A stretch of 64,000 nt of DNA, from positions 75,907 through 139,906 of the forward strand of contig DASQZJ010000020.1 in NCBI GenBank assembly GCA_035638775.1, given 5' to 3'. Positions within the stretch are counted from its first letter, which is position 1. Each line of letters begins with the position of its first letter. This document shows, one piece after another, positions 1-9,399 of the stretch. The DNA is from DASQZJ01 sp035638775. GTDB lineage: Bacteria > Pseudomonadota > Gammaproteobacteria > UBA5335 > SLRW01. The notes beneath the pieces were generated by a model that searched no databases, was not told the DNA's origin, and was given only the letters and a program-made list of their open reading frames with translations. A program made the position numbers and the translations under genes.

Positions 1-645
1 GAACCGCTCCCGGTAGTGCCGGCGCAGGTCGTCGTTGTCCCGGATCAGCTCGTGGGCGCGCAGCAGCAGCTCGGCAAAATCGACCAGCCCGCCGCGCCGG
101 CACGCCTCCTCGTAGGCGGTGTAGACGCGCACCATCTGCCGATGGACCGGGTCGCCCGTGTCCTGGAGGTGCCAGGGCCGCAGCCCCTCGTCCTTGCGGG
201 CATTGATGAACCATTGCATCTGGCGTGGCGGCCAGCGGCTCTCGTCGAGCTCCAGTGCGCGCAGCACCCGGCGTACCACCCGGCGCTGGTCCTCGGCATC
301 CAGGATCTGGAAGGTCTCGGGCAGGTTCGCCTCCCGCCAGTGCAGCCGCAGCAGGCGGTGCGCAAGGCCATGGAAGGTCCCCACCCACATCGCCCGGGCG
401 GGGATGCCGAGCAGCTGCTCGGTCCGCCCGCGCATCTCGCCCGCCGCCTTGTTGGTGAAGGTCACCGCCATGATGGAGTGCGGCGAGACGTTCTCCACCT
501 GCACCAGCCAGGCGATACGATGCACCAGCACGCGCGTCTTGCCGCTGCCGGCGCCGGCGAGCACCAGCACCGGTCCGGGCGGAGCGGTCACCGCTTCGCG
601 CTGACGCTCGTTCAGCGGGTCGAGAATGTGCGAAATGTCTTCCAT
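1..645 (-). CDS. uvrD: UvrD/Rep/PcrA-type ATP-dependent DNA helicase, N-terminal part
   Basis: Superfamily 1A 3'-5' DNA helicase that unwinds DNA in nucleotide-excision and mismatch repair and clears stalled forks. The visible 215 residues start at the ATG ending at 645 and run off the left edge. A Q-motif-like LNERQREAV lies near residues 11-19. The Walker A loop AGAGSGKT is at about 30-37. Motif Ia, AVTFTNKAAGEMR, follows at about 60-72, and the domain 1B region continues to the edge. Full-length relatives are about 720 residues, so roughly two thirds lies outside the window. The family is secure; whether it is UvrD rather than Rep cannot be settled from this half. It is transcribed divergently from the asparagine synthase gene. 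Confidence 0.93.
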   Translation of the reverse strand, partial: MEDISHILDPLNERQREAVTAPPGPVLVLAGAGSGKTRVLVHRIAWLVQVENVSPHSIMAVTFTNKAAGEMRGRTEQLLGIPARAMWVGTFHGLAHRLLRLHWREANLPETFQILDAEDQRRVVRRVLRALELDESRWPPRQMQWFINARKDEGLRPWHLQDTGDPVHRQMVRVYTAYEEACRRGGLVDFAELLLRAHELIRDNDDLRRHYRERF

Positions 646-731
646 TGAAATATTTTACTAGGCGGGTCGGGGCGGGAGCCAGAGCGGACCGGACCGTCGA
701 AGGGGAGCGCGGCGGCGCGGGTGCCGGAACC

Positions 732-759
732 GCGACAGCCCCGGCGAAACCAATATACT
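732..759 (+). promoter_or_regulatory. Possible sigma70 promoter of the asparagine synthase gene
   Basis: A GCGACA -35-like hexamer at 732-737 is followed after 16 bases by TATACT at 754-759, a five-of-six match to the -10 consensus. It lies about 70 bases upstream of the start codon at 832, in the gap shared with the divergent helicase gene. The -35 is weak and no start site was mapped, so this is a plausible prediction only. Confidence 0.38.
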
Positions 760-831
760 GGCTGCCGCCTCCGCGCCGAGTCCCCTGGCCGGCCGAGAGG
801 CGCCCGGTCCCAACCGACAAGGAACATCCCG

Positions 832-2769
832 ATGTGCGGCATTGCCGGTATCCTGCGCAACCGTCCCGGCCCGGAGCTCGCGTCCCTGGCGCGCGCCATG
901 GCGGACACGCTGTCTCATCGCGGACCCGACGATGCCGGCTGCTGGAGCGACGAGGAGGCCGGCGTCGGGCTCGGGCACCGGCGCCTGTCGATCATCGACC
1001 TGTCCCCCCACGGGCACCAGCCGATGATGTCGGCCTCGGGGCGTTACGTCATCGCGTTCAACGGCGAGATCTACAACCACCGCGAGCTGCGGGGGGCGCT
1101 CGCCGCCGGGGGCGTGAGCTTCCGGGGTCATTCCGACACCGAGGTGCTGCTGGAAATGATCGCCTCCGTCGGGCTCGAGGCGGCCTTGCAGCGGTCCGTC
1201 GGCATGTTCGCGCTGGCCGTGTGGGACCGGGCGGAACAGACGTTGCATCTCGCCCGCGACCGCCTCGGGCAGAAGCCGCTGTACTACGGCTGGGCGGGCG
1301 GCGACCTCGTGTTCGGCTCGGAGCTCCGCAGCCTCCGCGCGCACCCGGATTTCAGCGCCGAGGTGGATCGTGGGGTCCTCGCGCTGTTCCTGCGCTACAG
1401 CTACGTCCCCGCGCCCCATTCCATCTTCTCCGGCGTGTACAAGCTGATGCCGGGCACGGTGCTGACCCTGGACGCCCGGACCGCCGCCCCCGGCGCGTCC
1501 GGCATCGACCCGTGGGCCTCCCCCCGGCCCTACTGGTCGCTGGCGGACGTGGCGCGCCGGGGCCAGGGAGATCCCTTCCCGGGCGACGCCGACCGGGCGA
1601 CGGACGCGCTGGAGCAGGTCCTGGGCGAGTCGGTCGAGGCGCGTATGGTGGCCGACGTACCCCTGGGCGCCTTTCTCTCCGGCGGGATCGACTCGACCAC
1701 CGTGGTGGCGCTGATGCAGGCGCGCAGCGCGGCGCCGGTACACACCTTCACCCTGGGCTTCGAGCATCGCGAGGAAGACGAGGCCGACGCGGCCCGGGCG
1801 GTCGCCCGTCACCTGGGGACCGAGCACACCGAGCTGCGCATCGGACGGGAGGAGGTGCTGGCGACCGTCCCCGAGATGCCGCGGGTCTTCGACGAGCCCT
1901 TCGCCGACTCCTCGCAGATCCCCACCTACCTGCTGGCGCGGCTGGCCCGCCGGAGCGTCACCGTCGCCCTGTCGGGAGACGGCGGCGACGAGCTCTTCCT
2001 GGGCTATCGACGCTACCTGCGCGGGCTGCGGATCTGGCGCGCGCTGCAGCGCATCCCCCGACCACTGCGACTGGGCCTCGCGGGGGTCCTTGCGGCGGGA
2101 ACGCGCGGACGGCACCCGGAGGATCGCTGGCGCAACCTTTCGGGAGAGCTCCGCAGCACCAGCGTGGATGCGATGTATCGCCAGCGGCTGTCGCGCTGGC
2201 AGCATCCCCGGAACGCGGTCATCGGAGCGGTCGAGCCCCGGTGCCTGTTCACCGGCCCGGCGCCCGCACCGGACATCGAGGGTGCGGCCGAGCGCATGAT
2301 GCTGCTCGACCTTCTGGCCTGGCTTCCCGACGACATCCTGGCCAAGGTCGACCGGGCCTCCATGGCCGTATCCCTGGAGGCGCGCAATCCGCTGCTGGAC
2401 CACCGGGTGGTGGAGCTGGCGTGGCGCCTGCCCCTGTCGCTGAAGCTGCGCGAAGGGCAGACCAAGTACCTGCTGCGACGCGTGCTCCACCGCCACGTGC
2501 CGCCGCAGCTGGTGGACCGGCCGAAGACCGGCTTCGGCGCGCCGATTCGCGCGTGGCTCCGGGGGCCCCTCCGGGAATGGGCCGAGGCCCAGCTCTCCCG
2601 GACCCGGCTGGAACAGGAGGGGTATTTCGACGCGGGCATCATACGCGGGATGTGGACGGACACGCTGGCGGGCCGGGGCCGCTGGCACAACCACCTCTGG
2701 CCGGTGCTGATGTTCCAGGCCTGGCTGGAAGCCGGCGGGACCACCGGTACGCGTCCCGCGCGCGACTGA
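832..2769 (+). CDS. asnB: Glutamine-hydrolysing asparagine synthase (AsnB family)
   Basis: Transfers the glutamine amide to an aspartyl-AMP or related carboxylate in the cytoplasm. The protein is 645 residues. The N-terminus is MCGIAGIL, so Cys2 is the class II amidotransferase nucleophile, with RGPDD near 30 and FNGEIYNH near 77. The synthetase half carries the ATP pyrophosphatase loop SGGIDS at about 282-287 and SGDGGDELFLGY near 380-391. It is longer than E. coli AsnB (554) and close in length to amidotransferases of exopolysaccharide loci (about 630), but no exosortase or glycosyltransferase cluster adjoins it. It could therefore make asparagine or amidate another product. The ATG at 832 is fixed by the need for Cys2. 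Confidence 0.92.
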   Translation: MCGIAGILRNRPGPELASLARAMADTLSHRGPDDAGCWSDEEAGVGLGHRRLSIIDLSPHGHQPMMSASGRYVIAFNGEIYNHRELRGALAAGGVSFRGHSDTEVLLEMIASVGLEAALQRSVGMFALAVWDRAEQTLHLARDRLGQKPLYYGWAGGDLVFGSELRSLRAHPDFSAEVDRGVLALFLRYSYVPAPHSIFSGVYKLMPGTVLTLDARTAAPGASGIDPWASPRPYWSLADVARRGQGDPFPGDADRATDALEQVLGESVEARMVADVPLGAFLSGGIDSTTVVALMQARSAAPVHTFTLGFEHREEDEADAARAVARHLGTEHTELRIGREEVLATVPEMPRVFDEPFADSSQIPTYLLARLARRSVTVALSGDGGDELFLGYRRYLRGLRIWRALQRIPRPLRLGLAGVLAAGTRGRHPEDRWRNLSGELRSTSVDAMYRQRLSRWQHPRNAVIGAVEPRCLFTGPAPAPDIEGAAERMMLLDLLAWLPDDILAKVDRASMAVSLEARNPLLDHRVVELAWRLPLSLKLREGQTKYLLRRVLHRHVPPQLVDRPKTGFGAPIRAWLRGPLREWAEAQLSRTRLEQEGYFDAGIIRGMWTDTLAGRGRWHNHLWPVLMFQAWLEAGGTTGTRPARD

Positions 2770-2934
2770 CGTGCGAGCGCCACACCGCCATCGACGCGCA
2801 CGCGCTCTGCCGGATGTGGCATTACCTCTGACCGGATCAGTAGAGTGGGCGAAAACCGGGCAACAGCCACCGGCGGGCCGGGCCCGGCCACGCCGGGGCT
2901 TTTCCTTTCGATACCATCCCGAGGAGACGCTGTC

Positions 2935-4518
2935 ATGACCGACGACCTACAGGCCGCCCTGGCCAGCTCCCGGCGCATGTCACACGGCGAGCAGCTCGCC
3001 CGTGCCGCGCGCAAGCATCCCGACAAGGTGGCGTTCCGCTTCCGTGACCGGCAGCTGACCTTCTCGCAGCTGGACGAGCGGGTCACGCGTCTCGCCCACG
3101 CCCTGCAGGACCGGGGGGTGCAGTACGGCGACCGCGTGGCCATCCTGATGATGAACTGCCTGGAAGCGGTCGAGTCGCTGCTGGCCTGCTGCCGGCTGGG
3201 GGCGCTCGGCGTGCCGATCAACTTCCGCCTGGTTGCCGACGAGGTGACCTACCTGATCGAGGACTCCGGCTCGAAGGTGATCCTGGTCGACGACACCCTG
3301 GCGGAGCTGGCCGGCAGGGTGCGTGAACGCGTGCCGGCGCTGGCGCACTGCCTGGTCACCTCCGGGGACCCGGCGCGGGCCGGCAACGGCGCGGAGCCCT
3401 ACCACGAAGCCGTCGACGCGGCCTCCGCGGAGCCGATGAACATCGACGTGCCGGAACACGACCCGGCGTTCATCATGTACACCTCGGGCACCACGGGGCG
3501 GCCCAAGGGCGCCGTGCTCACCCACTTCAACCTGCTGATGAACAGCTTCAACATGATGACTGCGCAGGGGGTGGGCGGCGACGACGAGGTCTGGCTGTCG
3601 GGTTTGCCGCTGTTCCATATCGCCGGCGTGGGGGGGATCCTTCCCTACATCATGCTGGCGGGCAAGACCGTGCTGATGCCGTCCGGCCACTTCGATCCGG
3701 AGGAGGTGGTGGACCTGCTCGAGAAGGAGCAGATCACCGGCTGCTACTTCGTGCCCAGCCAGTGGCAGCAGATCTGCGCGGTGCCGGGAATCGAGAAGCG
3801 CGACCTCAAGCTGCGCCGCATCTCCTGGGGCGCCTCGCCGGCGACGCCGTCGGTGCTGAAGGCCATGGCCGAGACCTTCCCCGGCGTGCCCAACATCAAC
3901 GCCTTCGGCCAGACCGAGGCGAGCCCGGTCACGTGCCTGCTGCTGGGCGATGATGCCATCCGCAAGATGGGCTCGATCGGCAAGCCCATCGCCAACATCG
4001 AGCTGCGCCTGGTGGACGACCACATGAACGAGGTCCCGCGGGGCGAGGTGGGCGAGATCGTCTACCGCGGCCCGACCATCTTCCCGGGCTACTGGAACCG
4101 CCCGGACGCCAACGAGGAAGCGTTCCGCGGCGGCTGGTTCCACTCCGGCGACATGGCGCGCGAGGACGAGGAAGGCTTCCTCTACGTGGTGGACCGCAAG
4201 AAGGACATGATCATCTCCGGCGGCGAGAACATCTACTGTGCCGAGGTGGAGGCCTGCATCGACGGGCACCCGAAGGTGCGGGAAGTCGCGGTGATCGGCG
4301 TCCCGCACGAGAAGTGGGTGGAGACGCCGATGGCCCTGATCGTGCCGGTGGACGCCGGCGACCCGCCCAGCGGCGAGGAGATCATCGACTACTGCCGGGA
4401 GCACATCGCCTCGTACAAGAAACCCACGCGCGTGGAGATCGTCGACGAACTGCCGCGCAACGCCAGCGGCAAGGTGATGAAGTTCAGACTGCGCGAGAGC
4501 TACGGCGGCAAGCGCTGA
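2935..4518 (+). CDS. AMP-forming acyl-CoA synthetase (ANL superfamily)
   Basis: Activates a carboxylic acid to acyl-AMP and then acyl-CoA. The protein is 527 residues. The P-loop YTSGTTGRPKGA is at about 182-193. The A5-type motif FGQTEASP is near 325. The hinge region DRKKDMIISGGENI is near 418-431. The C-terminal catalytic lysine lies in NASGK at about 509-513. The layout matches medium/long-chain fatty acid-CoA ligases; the substrate cannot be read from sequence. A GAGGAGA ribosome site sits upstream of the ATG at 2935. An in-frame earlier start at 2845 is less likely because the intervening residues look non-coding. The neighbouring lipoyl synthase gene is convergent. Confidence 0.92.
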   Translation: MTDDLQAALASSRRMSHGEQLARAARKHPDKVAFRFRDRQLTFSQLDERVTRLAHALQDRGVQYGDRVAILMMNCLEAVESLLACCRLGALGVPINFRLVADEVTYLIEDSGSKVILVDDTLAELAGRVRERVPALAHCLVTSGDPARAGNGAEPYHEAVDAASAEPMNIDVPEHDPAFIMYTSGTTGRPKGAVLTHFNLLMNSFNMMTAQGVGGDDEVWLSGLPLFHIAGVGGILPYIMLAGKTVLMPSGHFDPEEVVDLLEKEQITGCYFVPSQWQQICAVPGIEKRDLKLRRISWGASPATPSVLKAMAETFPGVPNINAFGQTEASPVTCLLLGDDAIRKMGSIGKPIANIELRLVDDHMNEVPRGEVGEIVYRGPTIFPGYWNRPDANEEAFRGGWFHSGDMAREDEEGFLYVVDRKKDMIISGGENIYCAEVEACIDGHPKVREVAVIGVPHEKWVETPMALIVPVDAGDPPSGEEIIDYCREHIASYKKPTRVEIVDELPRNASGKVMKFRLRESYGGKR

Positions 4519-4535
4519 AGGCCCCCCACGGCGGA

Positions 4536-4553
4536 CCGGACAGGGATGTCCGG
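4536..4553. terminator. Hairpin between convergent acyl-CoA synthetase and lipA genes
   Basis: CCGGACA at 4536-4542 pairs with TGTCCGG at 4547-4553 around a GGGA loop. It lies in the 39-base gap between two convergent stop codons, a typical place for a bidirectional terminator. There is no T-tract on either side, so it may be a weak or Rho-assisted terminator, or a chance structure. Confidence 0.35.
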
Positions 4554-4557
4554 CCGC

Positions 4558-5565
4558 TCACGCGGTCTCGTCGAGGCCGGCGTTGTTCTGCTCCAGCACC
4601 CGGTCGGCGCGGTAGCTGGAACGCACCAGCGGGCCGGAGACCACTTCCGTGAAGCCCTTCTCCAGGCCCCACTCGCGGTACTTGCGAAAGTCCTCCGGCG
4701 GCACGAAGCGCTCCACCGGCAGGTGATTGACGGTCGGGCGCAGGTACTGGCCGAAGGTGAGAACATCCAGGCCGATCTCCCGCAGGTCGTCCATGGTCTC
4801 CAGGATCTCGTCCTCGGTTTCGCCCAGGCCCAGCATCAGGCTGGTCTTGGTCAGGATGTCCGGGCGGGCACGCTTGGCATGCGCCAGCACCGCCAGGGTC
4901 TGCTCGTAGCTGGCACGGGGATCGCGCACCGGGTGGGTCAGCCGGCGCACCGTCTCCACGTTCTGGGCGAAGACGTCGATGCCCGATGCCAGCACGATGT
5001 CCACGTTGTCCACCTCGCCGCGGAAGTCGGGGGTCAGAACCTCCACCGCGGTTTCCGGGTTCACGCGCTTGATCTCGCGCACGCATGCGGCGTAATGCGC
5101 CGCCCCGCCGTCCGGCAGGTCGTCCCGGTCGACCGAGGTGAGCACCACGTACCGCAGCCGCATCAGGCGCACGCTTTCCGCGGTGTGGGCCGGCTCGTCG
5201 GGGTCCAGCCAGCCGTGCGGGTTGCCGGTGTCGACCGCGCAGAAGCGGCACGCGCGTGTGCACACGGAGCCCATGAGCATGATGGTCGCGGTGCCGTTGT
5301 TCCAGCACTCGCCCATGTTCGGACACATGGACTCCTCGCACACCGTGCTCAGGCGATGTTCGCGCACCGTCCGCTTGACCTCGGTGTAGCGTTTGCCGCT
5401 CGGGACGCGCACGCGCAGCCAGTCCGGCTTGTCGCCGCGCGGCACCGGCGCCGGGTCGCGCCGGCGCTTGACGCCGTTCTTGATGGCGCTGAATCCCTGC
5501 GGGGTGCGGAACTTTCCGCCACTGCGGGTGACCACGGGAATGCCCTTGAACGAATTGGAATCCAT
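4558..5565 (-). CDS. lipA: Lipoyl synthase
   Basis: Radical-SAM enzyme that inserts two sulfurs into protein-bound octanoyl groups to make lipoyl cofactors. The auxiliary cluster motif is CEESMCPNMGEC (C-x4-C-x5-C). It is followed by the radical-SAM motif CTRACRFC (C-x3-C-x2-C). C-terminal family signatures include TKTSLMLGLGE, FGQYLRP and GPLVRSSYRA. The call starts at an internal ATG at 5565, giving 335 residues, close to E. coli LipA (321). An in-frame ATG at 5601 would add 12 residues and cannot be excluded. No lipB adjoins it, so it stands apart from its usual partner here. Confidence 0.96.
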   Translation of the reverse strand: MDSNSFKGIPVVTRSGGKFRTPQGFSAIKNGVKRRRDPAPVPRGDKPDWLRVRVPSGKRYTEVKRTVREHRLSTVCEESMCPNMGECWNNGTATIMLMGSVCTRACRFCAVDTGNPHGWLDPDEPAHTAESVRLMRLRYVVLTSVDRDDLPDGGAAHYAACVREIKRVNPETAVEVLTPDFRGEVDNVDIVLASGIDVFAQNVETVRRLTHPVRDPRASYEQTLAVLAHAKRARPDILTKTSLMLGLGETEDEILETMDDLREIGLDVLTFGQYLRPTVNHLPVERFVPPEDFRKYREWGLEKGFTEVVSGPLVRSSYRADRVLEQNNAGLDETA

Positions 5566-5647
5566 TGGCGATTGATCCGGAATGATCGTGACTGTGTCCA
5601 CCTGGGGGCTATTGTACTACCGGGCGCAAGCCGCCTGCAGGCGACGG

Positions 5648-6196
5648 TCAGGCATGCTTCTCCAGCAGGAACAGCACCATGTGGCTGAGATTGACCACCC
5701 GGACCCGTTCGAATCCGGCCTCGCGCGCGTGCTTCTCCACCACCGCGGGCGCCAGGCGATGCGCGATCGGCGGGCCGTCCTCCTCTTCGCGGTAGGGCCA
5801 TTCCAGCACCGCCACGCGCCTTGTGCCGACCCGTCGCGTCTCGCGCAGCGCGGCCACCGGGTCGTCGGTCTCGTGCAGCACGTGCCCCAGGAACACCAGC
5901 TCGAAGCTCCCGTCGGGCCACGGCAGCGCCTCCGCCGGTGCCTCACGGAACTCGGCCTCCGGCAGGTACTGGCGGGCCGCCTCCAGCATCTGCGGATTGA
6001 CGTCCGAGCCGGCGACTGCCAACCCGCGGGAGGCGAAGCGCTCGGCGAACAGTGCGCTGCCCGTCCCCACGTCCAGGACGCGGGATGCGTCAAGGCCCTC
6101 CAGACAGAAGTTGAGCACCGCATCGACGTCCATGAGCGCGACGCGACGGGGATCCCGCAGACGCTCGACGGGCTTGTCGAAACGACGTTCGTGCAT
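5648..6196 (-). CDS. Class I SAM-dependent methyltransferase
   Basis: A 182-residue methyltransferase of the Methyltransf_11/25 type. The SAM-binding motif I is VLDVGTGSALFAERF at about 41-55, followed by an acidic residue in SDVNPQML and by motif LPWPDGSFELVFLGHVLHE. The start at 6196 is chosen because AAGGAGATC lies just upstream; an in-frame frame continues to 6397 but reads like non-coding sequence. The substrate is unknown. It is in the same direction as lipA with a gap of about 80 bases and could be cotranscribed, but no functional link is evident. Confidence 0.85.
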   Translation of the reverse strand: MHERRFDKPVERLRDPRRVALMDVDAVLNFCLEGLDASRVLDVGTGSALFAERFASRGLAVAGSDVNPQMLEAARQYLPEAEFREAPAEALPWPDGSFELVFLGHVLHETDDPVAALRETRRVGTRRVAVLEWPYREEEDGPPIAHRLAPAVVEKHAREAGFERVRVVNLSHMVLFLLEKHA

Positions 6197-6395
6197 CGAT
6201 CGGATCTCCTTCGGCCCTGCGGCGCGCGGACAGGCCGGCGCCGGCGATTCACCAGTCCGACAGTGTACCCTGTCAGGCCCTGCGTGACCCGAACGCTGGG
6301 CGACGGCGACGCCGATCTCCCCTCGCGTCGCCCCGCTGCGCGGTACACTGGTACCGACCCGAACCCGGGTCGGCGAGCTCGCGAGGAGGACCGCC

Positions 6396-6887
6396 ATGCT
6401 TTTGCAAGGCTCATGTCACTGCGGGGCGGTCCGGTTCCGCGTGAAATCGGCCATGCCCTGTCCGTACCAGGCCTGCTACTGCAGCATCTGTCGCAAGACC
6501 GCGGGCGGTGGCGGCTACGCGATCAACCTGGGCGCCGATGCGCACACCCTGGAAGTCGAGGGCGAGGAGCACCTCACGGTGTACCGTGCGCAGATCGAGG
6601 AACCCGATGGCAGCAGCCGCCTGAGCGAAGGGCGCAGGCACTTCTGCAGCCGCTGCGGCAGTGCACTCTGGCTGTTCGACCCCACCTGGCCGGACCTGGT
6701 GCATCCGTTCGCCTCGGCGATCGACACGCCGCTGCCCCGCCCGCCTGAGCACGTGCGCCTGATGCTGGATTACGCGGCACCCTGGTGCGAGATTCCACCG
6801 GAGGGCCCCACCGAGCGGCATTTTCCGGTCTACCCGGAGGAGTCTCTCGAGCAGTGGCACCGGCGCCACGGACTCTACGACGGCTGA
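6396..6887 (+). CDS. GFA/CENP-V family zinc-binding protein
   Basis: A 163-residue protein of the glutathione-dependent formaldehyde-activating (Gfa) fold. Zinc-ligand pairs are visible: GSCHCGAVRF at the N-terminus (Cys7, Cys9), CYCSICRK near 29-36, and FCSRCGS near 87-93. In this family the cysteines bind structural and catalytic zinc. Only some members act on S-hydroxymethylglutathione, so no enzymatic role is assigned. GAGGA precedes the ATG. It is followed by an FAD-linked oxidase in the same direction after 48 bases. Confidence 0.88.
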   Translation: MLLQGSCHCGAVRFRVKSAMPCPYQACYCSICRKTAGGGGYAINLGADAHTLEVEGEEHLTVYRAQIEEPDGSSRLSEGRRHFCSRCGSALWLFDPTWPDLVHPFASAIDTPLPRPPEHVRLMLDYAAPWCEIPPEGPTERHFPVYPEESLEQWHRRHGLYDG

Positions 6888-6935
6888 TGTGCGCCGCAGC
6901 ATGACCATCCACGACAGCAGCACGGGAGGACGCCC

Positions 6936-8378
6936 ATGAGCGGACGCGATGCCGCGGCCGGCCAGCGGATGCGGCAGATGCTCGGCCCGAAGGGGTGGCT
7001 CGACGACGCCGGATCGATGGCCCCCTACCTGCGCGAATGGCGCGGCCTGTACCACGGCCGCGCGGCGGGCGTGGCGCGTCCCGCCGACACCGGACAGGTC
7101 GCCGAGGTGGTGCGTCTGTGCCGCGATACCGGACTCAAGATCGTGCCGCAGGGCGGCAATACCGGCCTGTGCGGCGGCGCCTCCACCCACGAGGACGCCA
7201 GCGAGATCATCCTCAGCCTGGGCCGCATGAACCGGATCCGGGAGATCGACGCCCCGAACTACACCATTACCGCGGAGGCCGGATGCGTCCTGCAGCAGGT
7301 CCAGGATGCGGCGCGCGGGAAGGACCGGCTGTTCCCGCTCAGCCTGGCCGCGCAGGGCAGCTGCCAGATCGGCGGGAACCTGTCGACCAATGCCGGCGGC
7401 ACCAATGTCCTGCGCTACGGCAACACGCGTGACCTCGCCCTGGGCCTGGAGGTGGTGCTGCCCGACGGGCGCGTCTGGGACGGACTCACCGGGCTGCGCA
7501 AGGACAACTCCGGCTACGATCTCAAGGACCTGTTCATCGGCGCCGAGGGCTCCCTGGGCGTGATCACGGCCGCCGTGCTCAAGCTCTATCCCCTGCCCCG
7601 GGACGTCCAGGTCGCGCTGGTCGCGCTCGAGGACCTGTGCTCCACCGTGGACCTGCTCGGGCGCCTGCGCGATGCCAGCGGCGAGGCCGTGACCGGCTTC
7701 GAGCTGATCGGGCGCAACGCCCTCGAGTTCGCCACGCGCCACGTCGAGGGCTGCCGGGACCCGCTGGATCGGGCGCACCCCTGGTACGTGCTGGTCGAGC
7801 TGTCCAGCTCCCGCCCGGACAGCGGTCTGCGCGACGTGCTGGAACAGGCCCTCGGACAGGCGCTGGAGGACGGCCGCATCACCGACGCGGCGCTGGCTGA
7901 AAGCGAGGCCCGCGGTCGGGAGCTGTGGCAACTGCGCGAGAGCATCCCCGAGGGGCAGCGGCGCGAGGGAGCGAGCATCAAGCACGACGTCTCGGTGCCC
8001 GTCTCGCGCGTGCCGGAGCTCATCCGCCGCGCCACCGCGGAGGTCGAACGCGTGCTGCCCGGGATCCGCGCGTGCCCGTTCGGCCATTTCGGCGACGGCA
8101 ACATCCATTTCAATCTCACGCAGCCACCGGACATGGATCCCGAGCGCTTCCTGGCGCGCTGGGACGAGTTCAACCGCATCGTGCACGACGTGGTCGCCGA
8201 CCTCGGGGGCAGTTTCTCCGCCGAGCACGGCATCGGGCGGCTGAAGCTGGGTGAGCTGACGCACTACAAGCCGGCCGTGGCCGTGGACCTGATGCGCGCG
8301 CTGAAAGGCGCGCTGGATCCCGACGATCTGCTCAATCCCGGCAAGGTCGTGCCGCCGGCCGACCCGGATCACCGCTGA
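6936..8378 (+). CDS. FAD-linked 2-hydroxyacid dehydrogenase/oxidase (GlcD/D2HGDH type)
   Basis: A 480-residue flavoprotein with an N-terminal PCMH-type FAD domain and a C-terminal FAD-oxidase_C domain. The FAD pyrophosphate segment PQGGNTGLCGG is near 71-81, with SLGRMNRIREID following. The C-terminal metal/substrate segment FGHFGDGNIHFNLTQ lies near 383-397, and SAEHGIGRLK near 428-437. This arrangement is typical of D-lactate, glycolate and D-2-hydroxyglutarate dehydrogenases. The exact substrate cannot be fixed. AGGACG upstream of the ATG serves as ribosome site. It reads into the aldo/keto reductase gene 22 bases downstream, so the two are probably cotranscribed. Confidence 0.9.
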   Translation: MSGRDAAAGQRMRQMLGPKGWLDDAGSMAPYLREWRGLYHGRAAGVARPADTGQVAEVVRLCRDTGLKIVPQGGNTGLCGGASTHEDASEIILSLGRMNRIREIDAPNYTITAEAGCVLQQVQDAARGKDRLFPLSLAAQGSCQIGGNLSTNAGGTNVLRYGNTRDLALGLEVVLPDGRVWDGLTGLRKDNSGYDLKDLFIGAEGSLGVITAAVLKLYPLPRDVQVALVALEDLCSTVDLLGRLRDASGEAVTGFELIGRNALEFATRHVEGCRDPLDRAHPWYVLVELSSSRPDSGLRDVLEQALGQALEDGRITDAALAESEARGRELWQLRESIPEGQRREGASIKHDVSVPVSRVPELIRRATAEVERVLPGIRACPFGHFGDGNIHFNLTQPPDMDPERFLARWDEFNRIVHDVVADLGGSFSAEHGIGRLKLGELTHYKPAVAVDLMRALKGALDPDDLLNPGKVVPPADPDHR

Positions 8379-8400
8379 GCCAAACCGGAGGAAACGCGGA

Positions 8401-9399
8401 ATGGATTACACGGACATCCCCGGCACCCCGTTCAAGCCTTCGCGCATCGGCCTGGGCACCTGGGCCATCGGCGGCTGGATGTGGGGAGGCACCGACGAGG
8501 AGCAGTCGATCCGCACCATCTTCGCCGCCCTCAACAAGGGGGTGACCCTGATCGACACGGCGCCGGCCTACGGGTTCGGGCGTTCCGAGGACATCGTCGG
8601 TCGCGCCCTGGCCGAGTACGGCGGGCGCGACCGGGTGCTGCTGGCCACCAAGGCGGGCCTGGAGTGGGACGGGGACGGAAACGTCCGGCGCAATGCCGGC
8701 CGCGAGCGCATCATGCGGGAGATCGACGACTCCCTGCGGCGCCTGCGCACGGACCACATCGACCTGTACCAGGTGCACTGGCCGGACCCGCGCGTGCCGG
8801 TGGAGGAAACCGCGGGGGCCATGGAGGAACTGCTCCGGGAGGGCAAGATCGGCGCGATCGGGGTGAGCAATTTCAGCCCCGCGCAGATCGATGCGTTCCG
8901 CGCGGTGGCGCCGGTGCACGTCGTCCAGCCCCCCTACAACCTGTTCGAGCGCGGCATCGAGGACGATGTCCTGCCGTATTGCCGGGACGCCGGCATTGCG
9001 ACGCTCACGTACGGCGCCCTCTGCCGGGGCATGCTCAGTGGACGCATGAGCGCCAGCCGTCGCTTCGAGGGCGACGACCTGCGCAACACCGATCCCAAGT
9101 TCCGGCCGCGCCGGTTCGAGCAGTATCTCGCCGCCGTGGGCGCCCTGGAGCGACTGGCCCGCGACCGCTTCGGCCGGAGCCTGCTGGGGCTCGCCGTGCG
9201 TTGGGTGCTGGACCAGCCCGGGGTCTCCGTCGCCCTCTGGGGCGGGCGCCGCCCGGACCAGATGGATCCCCTCGAGGAGGCGACCGGCTGGAACCTCGAC
9301 GTCGAGACGCGCCAGGAGATCGACCGCATTATCGCCGCCCACGTCACCGATCCGGTCGGACCGGAATTCATGGCACCACCGGCTCGCGAGACGGCCTGA
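8401..9399 (+). CDS. Aldo/keto reductase
   Basis: A 332-residue NAD(P)H-dependent reductase with a TIM-barrel fold. The expected tetrad residues appear in LIDTAPAYGFGRSE (Asp, Tyr), LLATKAG (Lys) and YQVHWPD (His). GVSNFSPAQID and the C-terminal ALWGGRRPDQMD phosphate-binding segment are also present. It resembles the YajO/YghZ group that reduces aldehydes and ketoses. GGAGGAAAC lies just before the ATG. It is tightly coupled to the upstream FAD oxidase gene, which suggests shared handling of a hydroxy-acid/aldehyde, but this is inference. Confidence 0.9.
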   Translation: MDYTDIPGTPFKPSRIGLGTWAIGGWMWGGTDEEQSIRTIFAALNKGVTLIDTAPAYGFGRSEDIVGRALAEYGGRDRVLLATKAGLEWDGDGNVRRNAGRERIMREIDDSLRRLRTDHIDLYQVHWPDPRVPVEETAGAMEELLREGKIGAIGVSNFSPAQIDAFRAVAPVHVVQPPYNLFERGIEDDVLPYCRDAGIATLTYGALCRGMLSGRMSASRRFEGDDLRNTDPKFRPRRFEQYLAAVGALERLARDRFGRSLLGLAVRWVLDQPGVSVALWGGRRPDQMDPLEEATGWNLDVETRQEIDRIIAAHVTDPVGPEFMAPPARETA

